Part shown: positions 34,282 through 43,148 of the stretch, piece by piece
Numbering within the stretch: position 1 is the stretch's first letter
Layout of the letters: each line of letters opens with the position of its first letter
Assembly: GCF_002019635.1 (NCBI RefSeq)
Contig: NZ_KV917371.1
Span: 620,001-684,000, forward strand
Length of the DNA: 64,000 bases
From: Metabacillus halosaccharovorans
GTDB lineage: Bacteria > Bacillota > Bacilli > Bacillales > Bacillaceae
Direction: 5' to 3'
Position numbers and translations under genes: made by a program
Notes under the pieces: generated by a model
What the model was told of the DNA's origin: nothing
Databases searched by the model: none
The model's input: the letters and a program-made list of their open reading frames with translations, nothing else

Positions 34282-34994
34282 GAAAAAAGATGCTAGCGCT
34301 TCTTGTCATTATTGTTGGATTTGTTGCAGTAAGTACGTATATTATTTACAGATTGATCGTTCCTCAAGATTTTTATACAAAAGAAGAGCTTTTAGAGAAA
34401 ATCCCAATATCAACATCTGAAAAGGAGATTCAAGACATTGTCCAACTAGATGAGGAAACCCATTTTGTTCCTTTTTTATCCGAAGATGGTTCTTATGGTT
34501 TGAGTATATGGGTATGGAGAATTGGAAAATGGGAATGTGTAGGGGCGGATTCTGCTTCTGGTCCTCAAATCGTAACGAATAACGGAAACTCCTATGTTTA
34601 TTGGAATGTCCATCCTCAAGATAAGGTTCAGAAGTGGGATATCTATTTAACTTCTGAGAGAAATTATTCTGTAACCAATGGAAATCGTGCGGAACAATTG
34701 GAGGTTTACTTTCCGAAAATACAAGTGAAACACTCGATAGAAGTTGGGAAAGAGAGCTACGGATATGTTGAGATGCCATCGCAGTGGAAGGAAGTAATCG
34801 GTTCATTTGACCTAAATCCGGCAGAAACAGGGCTCTTGCCATCTAGTCATTCCTTTCTATTTCAATGGCAGGCATATAATGGTAACCAAGAACCGATAAA
34901 CCTTGAACATACGTTTCGTAACGGTGGAGGCGGTACTTATACAGGAGATTATATTCAACACATGCAACAGTTGAATCCTGGAGAATTAGAATAA
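34278..34994 (+). CDS. Membrane-anchored extracytoplasmic protein of unknown function, second gene of a pair
   Basis: 238 aa. An uncleaved-looking N-terminal helix (residues 5-27, no lipobox) is followed by a soluble, Trp-rich domain (GLSIWVWRIGKWECVG, GNSYVYWNVHPQDKVQKWD) that looks beta-rich. A Gly stretch (RNGGGGTYTG) lies near the end. No family recognised. It probably works with the preceding membrane protein at the cell surface. Confidence 0.7.
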   Translation: MRKKMLALLVIIVGFVAVSTYIIYRLIVPQDFYTKEELLEKIPISTSEKEIQDIVQLDEETHFVPFLSEDGSYGLSIWVWRIGKWECVGADSASGPQIVTNNGNSYVYWNVHPQDKVQKWDIYLTSERNYSVTNGNRAEQLEVYFPKIQVKHSIEVGKESYGYVEMPSQWKEVIGSFDLNPAETGLLPSSHSFLFQWQAYNGNQEPINLEHTFRNGGGGTYTGDYIQHMQQLNPGELE

Positions 34995-35036
34995 TAGATG
35001 GCTTATTCACTTAATTACACAGTAGTTTCTCTTGTG

Positions 35037-35084
35037 ACCTGTTTATAAGATAGAGCGTTTTACTCTTCATCTTGTAAACAGGTT
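35037..35084. terminator. Bidirectional terminator
   Basis: Long stem ACCTGTTTATAAGAT / ATCTTGTAAACAGGT with T-rich flank. Shared by the membrane-pair operon and the convergent GNAT gene, whose stop lies inside the end of it. Confidence 0.75.
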
Positions 35085-35511
35085 AATTTTTATTCCATTC
35101 CATCAAAAACTCCGGCATATCAGTCTGCTCATCTATCAGTTCTTCTTTGATAACAAAGCCGTTATTTTGATAAAAACGCAGTGCAGATGAGTTATCCTTA
35201 TATACCTTCAATTCGATCACTTCTCTTTGATCTTGTATAAAGTGCAACAATTCTCTTCCTGCCCCATTATTTTGAAAAGATACATCAACAAAAAGAGCTG
35301 CTAAATAGTTGTCCAGCATTGAAATAAAACCTATGACCCTTGATTGGTGAGTCTTCACATATGTCTCAGACATCGGAATATATTTTTCTTTCATCTCACT
35401 CAATTGAGATCTCCAGTAATTTGGTTGAATAAAACTGTGTGATTGTAATGAACCTTTGTACCAAATATCGACCAATGTATCAATATCTGTACGTTTATAT
35501 TTTCTTATCAT
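35083..35511 (-). CDS. GNAT family N-acetyltransferase, YjaB-like
   Basis: 142 aa. Motif A reads LFVDVSFQNNGAGRELLHFIQ, and the end SSALRFYQNNGFVIKEELIDEQTDMPEFLMEW resembles E. coli YjaB-type acetyltransferases. Acetylates an unknown amine or lysine in the cytosol. AGGAGA lies upstream of the ATG. Confidence 0.83.
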   Translation of the reverse strand: MIRKYKRTDIDTLVDIWYKGSLQSHSFIQPNYWRSQLSEMKEKYIPMSETYVKTHQSRVIGFISMLDNYLAALFVDVSFQNNGAGRELLHFIQDQREVIELKVYKDNSSALRFYQNNGFVIKEELIDEQTDMPEFLMEWNKN

Positions 35512-35850
35512 AATATTCTCCTCTTTTTTTAACTGACATCTTCTAAATAATAGTTTAAATATATAACAGAAACACGTTAAAAAGAAATAAGTCTGGGTAA
35601 ATGAGGGACTTGCTAAAATTATAGAACAAATTGATCATACTAAAGGTGAAAACTTTACTTTAGAAAACAGCTCCTATATTTGTAATTAGTTAAACACAAA
35701 ATCATATTTATACCTTCTCTTACTAACAGAAATTCCCTTTATTTTATTACAAATTTATAAAATGACATCCGATAGATAAAAAAAAGTATTAACAAGAACG
35801 TTAATACTTTTTTGAGTTTACTTATTATTATTAAATATTAAATAAATTTC
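35512..35850. other. Intergenic region with terminator for modAB
   Basis: No gene seen. The perfect stem AAAAGTATTAAC / GTTAATACTTTT at 35782-35812 lies downstream of modB and is flanked by A and T runs; it probably ends the modAB transcript. Confidence 0.7.
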
Positions 35851-36519
35851 TCAATATCTCCTTTTTATCACATTCATCAAAATCAACATACTAAACGAAA
35901 TGAATAAAATCACAAAAACCCAGGACCACGCTAACTTCATATTTCCCGAATCCATCGCAACATAAATCGCCGTAGGAATGGTCTGTGTTTTTCCAGGGAT
36001 ATTTCCGGCAAACATAAGTGTCGCACCGAATTCACCAAGTGCCCGAGCAAAGCTTAATATAGCTCCCGTAATGATAGCATTTGAAGCTAATGGCAGGGTG
36101 ATTAATGTGAAAACTCTAAATTCATTTGCTCCATCCACTCGTGAAGCATCTTCAATATCCGAGTCAATTGTTTCAAACCCTGTTTTAGCTGATTGATACA
36201 TAAGGGGAAAAGCGACAACTACCGCAGAAATAACAGCTGCCCACCAGGTGAAAATGATGGATTGAGTAAAGACCTGCTCAATTGCCTGTCCTAAGAATGA
36301 TCTGTTCCCAAATATAACGATCAATAAAAACCCAACAACAGAAGGAGGTAAAACCAGTGGTAATAGCAATATTGTTTCAATAATTGATTTCCCTTTAAAT
36401 GTTTTATTAGCCATGAATTTTGCGGCTACTATTCCAACAATGAGTACGATGAAGAGTGAAAAAGAAGCAACTTCTAATGAAAGTTTAACAGGTGACCAAA
36501 ACGTATCATTTCCGATCAT
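35851..36519 (-). CDS. modB: Molybdate ABC transporter permease
   Basis: 222 aa, about five helices. The permease EAA loop reads EDASRVDGANEFRVFTLITLPLA and the ModB-type segment ALGEFGATLMFAGNIPGKTQTIPTAIY is clear. It imports molybdate (or tungstate) through the cytoplasmic membrane with ModA and an ATPase. No ModC ATPase gene lies next to it, so it must borrow one encoded elsewhere. It overlaps modA by four bases. Confidence 0.93.
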   Translation of the reverse strand: MIGNDTFWSPVKLSLEVASFSLFIVLIVGIVAAKFMANKTFKGKSIIETILLLPLVLPPSVVGFLLIVIFGNRSFLGQAIEQVFTQSIIFTWWAAVISAVVVAFPLMYQSAKTGFETIDSDIEDASRVDGANEFRVFTLITLPLASNAIITGAILSFARALGEFGATLMFAGNIPGKTQTIPTAIYVAMDSGNMKLAWSWVFVILFISFSMLILMNVIKRRY

Positions 36520-37301
36520 TTTACTAAATTTGAAAACCCGTATTCTTCTAGAATGGCTAACGCTTTTTCAGATTGCATATAGTCATAAAATACTTTTGCT
36601 TCTTTTTGATGGTCACTCTCATTCAGGATGCCTAATGGATAATCAATTGGCGTGTGTGTCCCTTCTTCTGCTGTTTCGATCACATTTACTTTAGATGAAA
36701 TGAAAGCATCTGTATTATACACAATACCTGCATCCACATTTCCTGTTTCTACATATGTTAAAACTTGTCTTACGTCTTTAGCAAAAACCATTTTATCCTT
36801 AACCTCATCCCACTCATCTATATTTTCCAACATCTCTTGAGCATATTTTCCGGCAGGAACTGTCTCAGGGGTACCGATCGAAATCTTTTGGACCTTATCT
36901 AGATCTTGAAATGATTGAATATCATTTTTGCCTTCTTTGGAAGTTATTAAAACAAGTTGATTTCCGACTAAATTGATTCCATTCTTCTCATCAATCAAGC
37001 CTTCACTTACCAACACATCAAACTTATCCTCTGCTGCTGAGAAAAAAAGATCAGCCGGTGCTCCCTGCAGGATTTGTTGCTGCAATGTACCGGAGCTTCC
37101 GAAGTTATATATAACCTTAATGTTAGGATATTCTTTTTCAAATGATGCTGTAATGTCATGTAAGGCATCCGTTAAACTAGCTGCTGCTGACACGGTTATG
37201 TCTACATTTTTAGGTTCTGCTGTATCCTGTCCCGAAGATGTACATCCTGCGGCAAATAACATGATGATAGATACAAGTATCAAAAGAGATAACTTTTTCA
37301 T
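36516..37301 (-). CDS. modA: Molybdate-binding lipoprotein
   Basis: 261 aa. Lipobox FAAGC (Cys20). The periplasmic-binding fold begins with ITVSAAASLTDALHDI, the ModA signature, and includes GSSGTLQQQILQGAPADLFFSA. It captures molybdate or tungstate outside the membrane and delivers it to ModB. First gene of the modAB operon, with a 14-bp palindrome about 31 bp upstream. Confidence 0.93.
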   Translation of the reverse strand: MKKLSLLILVSIIMLFAAGCTSSGQDTAEPKNVDITVSAAASLTDALHDITASFEKEYPNIKVIYNFGSSGTLQQQILQGAPADLFFSAAEDKFDVLVSEGLIDEKNGINLVGNQLVLITSKEGKNDIQSFQDLDKVQKISIGTPETVPAGKYAQEMLENIDEWDEVKDKMVFAKDVRQVLTYVETGNVDAGIVYNTDAFISSKVNVIETAEEGTHTPIDYPLGILNESDHQKEAKVFYDYMQSEKALAILEEYGFSNLVK

Positions 37302-37332
37302 TAAATCTGATCCCTTTCTATATTAATTAGAA

Positions 37333-37346
37333 TTAGTTATAACTAA
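37333..37346. promoter_or_regulatory. Perfect palindrome in the modA promoter region
   Basis: TTAGTTATAACTAA, 14 bp, with a related half site TAATTATAACG downstream. It lies between modA and the divergent HTH/binding-protein regulator, so it is the probable operator of that regulator. Confidence 0.55.
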
Positions 37347-37461
37347 ATATATCTAATTATAACGAATATTCATTTTTATTGTTAGATTTATTTCCATTCT
37401 TTTTTATACTTGTTTTCTAATGAGCGATTTATCGTTACAATAACTTTGAGGTGGTTAACGA

Positions 37462-38400
37462 ATGACAAGTCAAATTTCCTATACAGTTGAAGAAGTAGCA
37501 AACCTATTAAAAGTTTCAAAACTTACGGTTTATGATCTGTTAAAAAAAGGGGAAATCCCTTCATTCAAGGTTGGAAGACAAATGAGAATCAATTCGAAGG
37601 ATTTAGATTCTTTTATTAGTGGAAAAAAGACAGAACCGCCTGCTGAAACACTGCCTCCTTCTACTTCAAGAAAAAATCAGGTAAACGATACAGGGACACG
37701 AAATCTCTTAATTAGTGGTCAAGATATGGTGTTGGACATTCTAGGAAAACATTTGGAAAGTAAAGGCAATTATAAAGCCTTAAGATCGTATGAGGGAAGT
37801 TTAAACAGTCTTCTTGCGATGTATAAAGGGGAATGTGATATTGTCAGTTTACATATATTCGATGGTGATACAAACGAATACAATGTACCCTATGTTAGAA
37901 AAATATTAATTGGTTATCAGTATACTATCATAAATTTAATCTCCCGAAAAGCGGGGTTTATGGTACAAAAGGGAAATCCCCTTAACATCACAAATTGGCC
38001 TGATTTAAACAAGAAAAATATTCGCTTAATCAACCGTGAAATAGGTTCAGGAGCAAGAATACTTCTAGAAGAACAATTAAGAATTCATCACTTATCAGGT
38101 TCAGATATTGCAGGATATGATCGTATAGAAACAAGCCATTTGAGTGTTGCATCATCTATTTCTTCAGGTGAAGCAGATGTAGGGGTAGGCACGGAAAAAG
38201 CCGCAAAAATTGTGGGATTGGATTTCATCCCTTTAATTACTGAAAGATACGACCTTGTCATGATAAACAATAAAGAGAATAATGAAATACTTAACATCTT
38301 AACAGACGTTTTAAATTCAGCATCATTCAAAAAGGAAATTCAAGCTTTAGGAGATTATGATATCTCACAAACTGGACAAATCATCTATAAGACAAGCTAG
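37462..38400 (+). CDS. HTH regulator fused to substrate-binding-like domain, likely molybdate regulator
   Basis: 312 aa. Residues 5-52 form an excisionase/MerR-type winged HTH (YTVEEVANLLKVSKLTVYDLLKKGEIPSFKVGRQMRI). A Ser/Pro linker follows, then a periplasmic-binding-like domain from about 85 to the end, with GSGARILLEEQLRIH and ISSGEADVGVGTEKAAK. This architecture is common beside molybdate/tungstate transporters in Gram-positives and replaces ModE. GAGGTGG precedes the ATG. The TAG stop lies in a hairpin (AAGCTAGGG / CCCTAGCTT). Confidence 0.85.
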   Translation: MTSQISYTVEEVANLLKVSKLTVYDLLKKGEIPSFKVGRQMRINSKDLDSFISGKKTEPPAETLPPSTSRKNQVNDTGTRNLLISGQDMVLDILGKHLESKGNYKALRSYEGSLNSLLAMYKGECDIVSLHIFDGDTNEYNVPYVRKILIGYQYTIINLISRKAGFMVQKGNPLNITNWPDLNKKNIRLINREIGSGARILLEEQLRIHHLSGSDIAGYDRIETSHLSVASSISSGEADVGVGTEKAAKIVGLDFIPLITERYDLVMINNKENNEILNILTDVLNSASFKKEIQALGDYDISQTGQIIYKTS

Positions 38401-38436
38401 GGAGCTGTGTTATTTTCCAGAACCCTAGCTTTGTGG
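38394..38436. terminator. Hairpin overlapping regulator stop
   Basis: AAGCTAGGG / CCCTAGCTT, 20-nt loop, short T content after it. A plausible shared terminator for the two convergent genes. Confidence 0.5.
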
Positions 38437-38438
38437 CT

Positions 38439-39047
38439 CTATAAATCTTCAGGTAAATGTTGCGTATATAGCTCGTATGCATCATGATTTTCTTTTAATG
38501 CAGCTACTGTTTTTTCGTTCGGCTTTAGATAAATCATTGGATAGTCCTTCTCATCAACTTCTTCATTTACCGAAAACGCTAATTTTTCTTGATCGATCGA
38601 AAATTGAGCATCAACACCCGGTTTATTTCCGCGAGCATCTAACCGTACCCATTTTCCTAAAGATTTAAGATAAACAGCATTCAATGCATGAAGTGAATAT
38701 CCCTTTTCAGGTGTATCAAACAACATTAATCGCTGATAACAAAAACCTGTTGGAATTCCTTGGGAGCGCAATAATGCCGCTAATAAATTGGATTTTGCAT
38801 AACAAATTCCTTCACCATATGTTAATACATCTGACGCTATACACGTAACGCGTGTTCCTTGGATATCCCAGGAATGTGGAATTTCATCGCGAACAAATTC
38901 AAAAGCAGTTCTTGCTTTTTCTACATCTGATTGAGTAGGACTAAAAAGTTCCTCCGCTTTCTCTTTAATTATATGATGAGAAAAGTCGACATCCTCTAAT
39001 TCTAGTAAATAATCTTCCAATTTGTCAGATTCACAAACTAAATTCAT
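38439..39047 (-). CDS. Transglutaminase-like cysteine protein
   Basis: 202 aa from the ATG at 39047, with AGGAGG 10 nt upstream. A longer frame to 39098 starts inside a repeat remnant and has no ribosome-binding site. The Cys82 (GICYAKSNLLAALLRSQGIP), His120 (YSLHALNAVYL) and Asp137 (RLDARGN) triad of transglutaminase-like peptidases is complete. No signal peptide. Such cytosolic proteins act as proteases, amidases or cross-linkers; the substrate is unknown. Confidence 0.85.
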   Translation of the reverse strand: MNLVCESDKLEDYLLELEDVDFSHHIIKEKAEELFSPTQSDVEKARTAFEFVRDEIPHSWDIQGTRVTCIASDVLTYGEGICYAKSNLLAALLRSQGIPTGFCYQRLMLFDTPEKGYSLHALNAVYLKSLGKWVRLDARGNKPGVDAQFSIDQEKLAFSVNEEVDEKDYPMIYLKPNEKTVAALKENHDAYELYTQHLPEDL

Positions 39048-39080
39048 TAACCATTTTCCTCCTGGCCCTAATAAAATTTT

Positions 39081-39155
39081 TGCTGTTTTCGTGTACATTG
39101 TTGTTATTTTAATGCAGGTAAAGGTGAAAATTAGTTCGCTCCATTCCGCTATCGA
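39081..39155. repeat. Remnant of dispersed repeat upstream of transglutaminase gene
   Basis: Resembles the left end of the copy at 42092-42270 (TTTTCGT..ACA..TTGTTGT..TTTAAT..CAGG, then TTAGTTCG.TCCATT.CGCT). Confidence 0.5.
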
Positions 39156-39200
39156 GTGAAAAATTTGTTTTCAAGAACAACACCCCATTGTGAAAACAGC

Positions 39201-39698
39201 CTAAGTACTTAATTTATATCCTTTATAAACTACATCCAAATTAAGAGGCCTAGCCATTCTATTTTCAACCTCCCCTAATGGCTTAAAGCCAAATTGACTA
39301 TAAAGAGAGTGTGCATCTTTGGTTGCAAGTTGAAAACTGGTTCCTTTTAATTTAGGGTGTTCTGTAATGACATGTAATAACCATTTGCTAAGTCCACGCC
39401 CTCTATATTCTGGAATGACAAAGACATCACCTAGCCAGGAAAAGCGAACAAGGTCAGATACAACTCTTGCAAAACCAACCTGTTTAGCCGGACCATTATT
39501 TGGATTACCCTCATACACTCCATAGCAGAGAATCGAACTTTCAATTGATGCTTCTACTAATTCTTTAGCCATTCCCTTTACCCAATAAGATTCATTACTA
39601 AGAAAATGATAGATTAGTTCAATATCTAAAAACCTTTTATTGATACTAATGGTAAACCCTTCATTATTTGTCCAAATTGTTTGTTCACTATCTAGCAT
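39201..39698 (-). CDS. GNAT family N-acetyltransferase
   Basis: 165 aa. The acetyl-CoA site is VFVIPEYRGRGLSKWLLHVI, with LATKDAHSLYSQFGFKPL later. TGGAGGAA precedes the ATG. Monocistronic; the substrate is unknown. It resembles single-domain GNATs that often carry an ARPL-type C-terminal tail (here MARPLNLDVVYKGY). Confidence 0.85.
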   Translation of the reverse strand: MLDSEQTIWTNNEGFTISINKRFLDIELIYHFLSNESYWVKGMAKELVEASIESSILCYGVYEGNPNNGPAKQVGFARVVSDLVRFSWLGDVFVIPEYRGRGLSKWLLHVITEHPKLKGTSFQLATKDAHSLYSQFGFKPLGEVENRMARPLNLDVVYKGYKLST

Positions 39699-39805
39699 TT
39701 CACTTCCTCCAATAATTTAACTATGTATATTTATACCACCAATTGGTTATTTATTCAATCCCTGGTTTTTTATGTTAGGCGCAAATATGGCGCTTCAATA
39801 TAAAA

Positions 39806-39833
39806 AGCACTATTCTAATTCAAGAACAGTGCT
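39806..39833 (-). terminator. Terminator of acetyltransferase gene (copy 2)
   Basis: Same hairpin as at 32036-32063, one base different, with T run on the minus strand. Confidence 0.75.
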
Positions 39834-39898
39834 CGATTGCTTGTAAACAATGAAATTCATTTTTTGCTGGTATTACTTGTTAAACCTTGTATTGAAAA

Positions 39899-40657
39899 CT
39901 AAACTTGATATACTTTTTGAGTTTCATATCTAAATCCATGGTAGTAATAGTTTTGTTTTTTGTACATTTCTCTTGGGGTATCTTCTCCGTCGGCTACTAA
40001 TATGACAGTTTTCTCAGGAAATGATTCCATTACATATTTTTGTAATCTGCTCCCTATTCCTTTTTTTTGATAAAGCTCATCAACAGTTAGATTATCGATT
40101 TCTGCTGTTTCACTAGAAATAATGACATCTACAAAACCTGCTGGAGTCCCCTTATAAAAGGCTAAAAGCTGCTGAATATTTTGATCTTCAAAGTGACGTT
40201 TTATAAGATCGGCCTTCTGACCAGCAAATTCACTTCCATAGTTTAAGTCATGTTTGTAGTGTAGAGCAAGAAGAGCTTCTAAACTTTTATCCGTCACTAC
40301 TTGAATGTCTATATCCGGGTTGTCTTTCACTTCAGGAAAGTGTTCCGGCTGAATAGCATATAGTTCTAGAAAACCTACTTCATACCCCATATCAGTCAGG
40401 TAAGCAACTAGTTCTCCTGTTGGCTTTATATTTGCAGGAAAATAGAACTTCACATGTTTTTGGCCCTTCCTCAGATGATATTCCCTCAAATAAGCTTCAG
40501 CATCTTGAAATTCAGGTAAAGATGGTAAATTTTTAAATTCAATGAAATTACTATCATACCTAGTTAGCATCTTAGGATAATGATAGTGTCTATATAGATC
40601 ATTTTCAGCGACTATTATTCCTAGCTTATAAATGTGTTCAAATGTAATTTGCTTCAT
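39899..40657 (-). CDS. GNAT family N-acetyltransferase, two-part
   Basis: 252 aa from the ATG at 40657 (GAGGAG 7 nt upstream); a frame to 40714 has no ribosome-binding site. The C-terminal GNAT domain shows EIDNLTVDELYQKKGIGSRLQKYVM (acetyl-CoA loop) and PREMYKKQNYYYHGF. The N-terminal half is a second, degenerate GNAT-like fold. A truncated copy of the 3' part lies 7.7 kb away at 32132-32368. Confidence 0.8.
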   Translation of the reverse strand: MKQITFEHIYKLGIIVAENDLYRHYHYPKMLTRYDSNFIEFKNLPSLPEFQDAEAYLREYHLRKGQKHVKFYFPANIKPTGELVAYLTDMGYEVGFLELYAIQPEHFPEVKDNPDIDIQVVTDKSLEALLALHYKHDLNYGSEFAGQKADLIKRHFEDQNIQQLLAFYKGTPAGFVDVIISSETAEIDNLTVDELYQKKGIGSRLQKYVMESFPEKTVILVADGEDTPREMYKKQNYYYHGFRYETQKVYQV

Positions 40658-41121
40658 TATGCTTCTCCTCTTATTCTTAGTTTTGAAGCCCCATTGAAGA
40701 TGTAATAGTTCCAAATATGGATTGATAATTATTTCTCTACTTCTTCCACACCATTTCTTGCTGCTTATTAAACACTAACCACCCTTTTCCGAGAATTCAT
40801 TATTAGCAATATAGCAGGTAATTTAACAATATAGTCATTGATTTTAAAAGGAGTTAAAAGTAATGATCTAACATTAGTATAATAGTAATTTTGTTAAAGA
40901 TTATTACTAAAGTAAATTCAAATAGGTCATACCTCACTGAAATATTTACAATCCTCTAACATTACCCGGACCAATTTTCTTATTTTTTTCGATTAATCCA
41001 TTGATTTTACAATATTCATCTCTTTAAAAAAGCCTTCATAAATACTAAATGTGTCATTAATAAAGTGTTTACATAGTAGAGTTATACTTTTTATGTAATA
41101 CATAACAAGGAGGAGATTGAG
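40658..41121. other. Gene-free stretch upstream of EEP gene
   Basis: No supported gene. An inverted repeat TAGTAAT / ATTACTA lies near 40885-40912. The region before 41122 holds the EEP promoter and AAGGAGGAG ribosome-binding site. Confidence 0.4.
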
Positions 41122-42030
41122 TTGAAAAAAGTATTAAATCCAGTTTTTTTATTGGCAATTGTAACCCTGTTGATTGCCAGTGTCTTTTCATCAACATCAA
41201 GTGTGTCAGCTTCTGAAAAAGCAGGACAAGTCACTGAGGTAGATTTAAAGGTGATGACTTATAATTTAAGGTATTTAAATAACAATGATCCCTCACCTCA
41301 TACCTGGGCAGAAAGAGTTCCGGCTATCAAAAAACTTATTCGCAAGGAACGACCTGATATTTTTGGTACTCAGGAAGTTTTATACCAACAACTTAAGGAC
41401 CTTGAAACGAATCTAAAAAATTATGCCTGGATTGGCTTAGGTCGTGAGGGAGGAAGCAAAGGCGAATACTCAGCTATTTTTTATAATGAAAAGCAATTTA
41501 CTCCTCTAGAGTACGATCACTTCTGGCTATCTGATACTCCAGATGTGATTGGATCCAAGTCATGGGGTAACAATATTCCTCGAATGGTAACGTGGGCAAA
41601 ATTCCTTGATAATAAGAGCAAGGAAAGCTTTTATGTTGTGAATACTCATTTCGACCATCAATCTGCAAATGCTAGAGAAAAGAGTGCAGAATTAATTATT
41701 GAAAAAATAAATGAATTTGATCCAGAACTTCCAATTATCTTAACAGGAGATTTTAATACAAGCCCTGATAGTGTCCCACATCAAACACTAACAAGTGAAG
41801 AAGCTTTTGTTGATTTATGGAATACTGCTGAGGTTAGAATCAATGAAATCCTCGGAACCTTTAACGGATTCAATGATCCGACTGGTGGCGGGCCCGAAAA
41901 GCGAATTGATTGGGTTCTTGCGAAAGGAAACGTATTTACACATAAAATTGAGATTTTAAATGATTATAAAAATGGACAATTCCCTAGTGATCATTACCCA
42001 GTTAGTGCAGATGTAACATTGTCATACTAA
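41122..42030 (+). CDS. Secreted endonuclease/exonuclease/phosphatase family protein
   Basis: 302 aa from the TTG at 41122 with AAGGAGGAG upstream. A signal peptide ends near SSVSASEKA, so it is exported. EEP-fold motifs are complete: MTYNLRY, GTQEVLYQQL (metal Glu), NTHFDHQS, LTGDFNTSPDS (Asp, Asn), RIDWVLA and SDHYPVSADV (Asp-His). Such enzymes are metal-dependent phosphodiesterases or phosphatases; a nuclease, sphingomyelinase-like or sugar phosphatase role cannot be told from sequence. Confidence 0.88.
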   Translation: MKKVLNPVFLLAIVTLLIASVFSSTSSVSASEKAGQVTEVDLKVMTYNLRYLNNNDPSPHTWAERVPAIKKLIRKERPDIFGTQEVLYQQLKDLETNLKNYAWIGLGREGGSKGEYSAIFYNEKQFTPLEYDHFWLSDTPDVIGSKSWGNNIPRMVTWAKFLDNKSKESFYVVNTHFDHQSANAREKSAELIIEKINEFDPELPIILTGDFNTSPDSVPHQTLTSEEAFVDLWNTAEVRINEILGTFNGFNDPTGGGPEKRIDWVLAKGNVFTHKIEILNDYKNGQFPSDHYPVSADVTLSY

Positions 42031-42040
42031 TACCTCATCA

Positions 42041-42085
42041 AGAGTCTCAATCCACTTTTTTAAAAGGGTTGAGACTCTTTTCTTT
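42041..42085 (+). terminator. Terminator after EEP gene
   Basis: AGAGTCTCAA / TTGAGACTCT stem with extra pairing and a T run. Confidence 0.9.
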
Positions 42086-42091
42086 TGGCTA

Positions 42092-42270
42092 TTTTCGTAC
42101 ACTTTGTTGTTTTTAATCAGGAAAGGGTAAGTATTAGTTCGTTCCATTGCGCTTCAGACACTCCATGCGCCGGGGAGGAAGCTGAGCCTCTTCGGCTTCG
42201 CCTGTGGGGTCTCAGCCTTTCCTCTACTTCCCGCAGGAGTCGAGTGTCTTCCACTTCATTCCACTATAGA
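42092..42270. repeat. Dispersed GC-richer intergenic repeat, longest copy
   Basis: Fullest copy in the window of the family also seen at 32514-32611 and 39081-39155. It contains internal short inverted repeats such as GCTGAG / CTCAGC and GAAG / CTTC that can fold as RNA. It is richer in G and C than the surroundings. Frames crossing it are not coding. Confidence 0.65.
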
Positions 42271-42497
42271 TTTAAAATAGTATCCAAAAGTACCCATCCT
42301 TACGAAAGCAGCATTTTTTAACGGTTAACACATAATATTATCTCTCTTTTTTTGCAATATCATATTTAACAAATCATTATACTTCTATTATTGTACCTAG
42401 TCTTAAGTATTCTCTCCATTTAAAAGTTCACCTCTTCTATTCTTTTCAGTTGGTTGGCTTCATTTTGTTAGAGTTAGTTTAGTAATTCGTCACACCT

Positions 42498-42522
42498 GAT
42501 TAAAAATTGGTGTAAAGGGTAG
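42498..42522 (+). promoter_or_regulatory. Sigma-B-like promoter of the stress protein gene
   Basis: -35 GATTAA (42498-42503) and -10 GGGTAG (42517-42522) are 13 bp apart. This is one mismatch each from the sigma-B consensus GTTTAA / GGGTAT. The downstream gene belongs to a known general stress family, which supports it. Confidence 0.55.
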
Positions 42523-42555
42523 TATACCTCTATAAACATTAATGAGGTGATGGAA

Positions 42556-43044
42556 ATGTCTAACATGATGAATCAAGAAGAAATGGAAACATTAAGAGAG
42601 TTAATCAAAGACGTAGACACCGCCATGCTGACTACGGTTACTGAAGAAGGGCTTATTTCTCGTCCTATGAAAACACAAGAAGTTGAGTTTGATGGTGACT
42701 TATGGTTTTTCACTAAAAAAGAGACGAATAAATATGAAGAAATTTTACATGATCATGATGTTAATGTGTCTTATGCAGGTAAATCCTATGTCTCCGTTCG
42801 TGGGAGAGCGGAAATCGTTGAGGATTTAGACAAGAAAAAGGAATTGTGGAATAAAGCATATGAGAAATTTTTGCAAACTTCTTATGATGATCCTAACGTT
42901 GTCTTGATTAAGATAAAAGCAGAAGCAGCCGAATATTGGGAAACCGGTAATTTCACCAAGAAAATCGCCTTTTTCTATAAACGCATGACAGGACAAAGTT
43001 CTAAATCGACAGATATTAATGAAACGATTGAATTGAATAAATAG
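42556..43044 (+). CDS. General stress protein, PNPOx-like flavin-binding (YdaG-like)
   Basis: 162 aa from the ATG at 42556, 6 nt after GAGGTG; GTG 42547 and ATG 42550 overlap the ribosome-binding site. A split beta-barrel of the pyridoxamine 5'-phosphate oxidase family: AMLTTVTEEGLISRPMKTQEVEFDGDLWFFTKKETNK and VNVSYAGKSYVSVRGRAEI. B. subtilis YdaG (Gsp26) is the near match and is under sigma B. It probably binds FMN or a related cofactor in stressed cells. Confidence 0.86.
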   Translation: MSNMMNQEEMETLRELIKDVDTAMLTTVTEEGLISRPMKTQEVEFDGDLWFFTKKETNKYEEILHDHDVNVSYAGKSYVSVRGRAEIVEDLDKKKELWNKAYEKFLQTSYDDPNVVLIKIKAEAAEYWETGNFTKKIAFFYKRMTGQSSKSTDINETIELNK

Positions 43045-43048
43045 CAGC

Positions 43049-43087
43049 AAAAATGGATTGTCTGGTTATAGGACAATCCATTTTTGT
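43049..43087 (+). terminator. Terminator after stress protein gene
   Basis: Perfect stem AAAAATGGATTGTC / GACAATCCATTTTT. Confidence 0.9.
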
Positions 43088-43148
43088 ATGTACACAAATG
43101 TTAAAATAAGTAAAATTATGTTAAAATAAAAATAAAAGGGGTGTAAAG

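Noticed and set aside
38439-39098. Longer transglutaminase start at 39098
   Set aside because: Starts in a repeat remnant without a ribosome-binding site; AGGAGG points to 39047.
42085-42321. 78-codon frame
   Set aside because: Lies within the longest repeat copy; GC-rich repeat DNA, not a gene.
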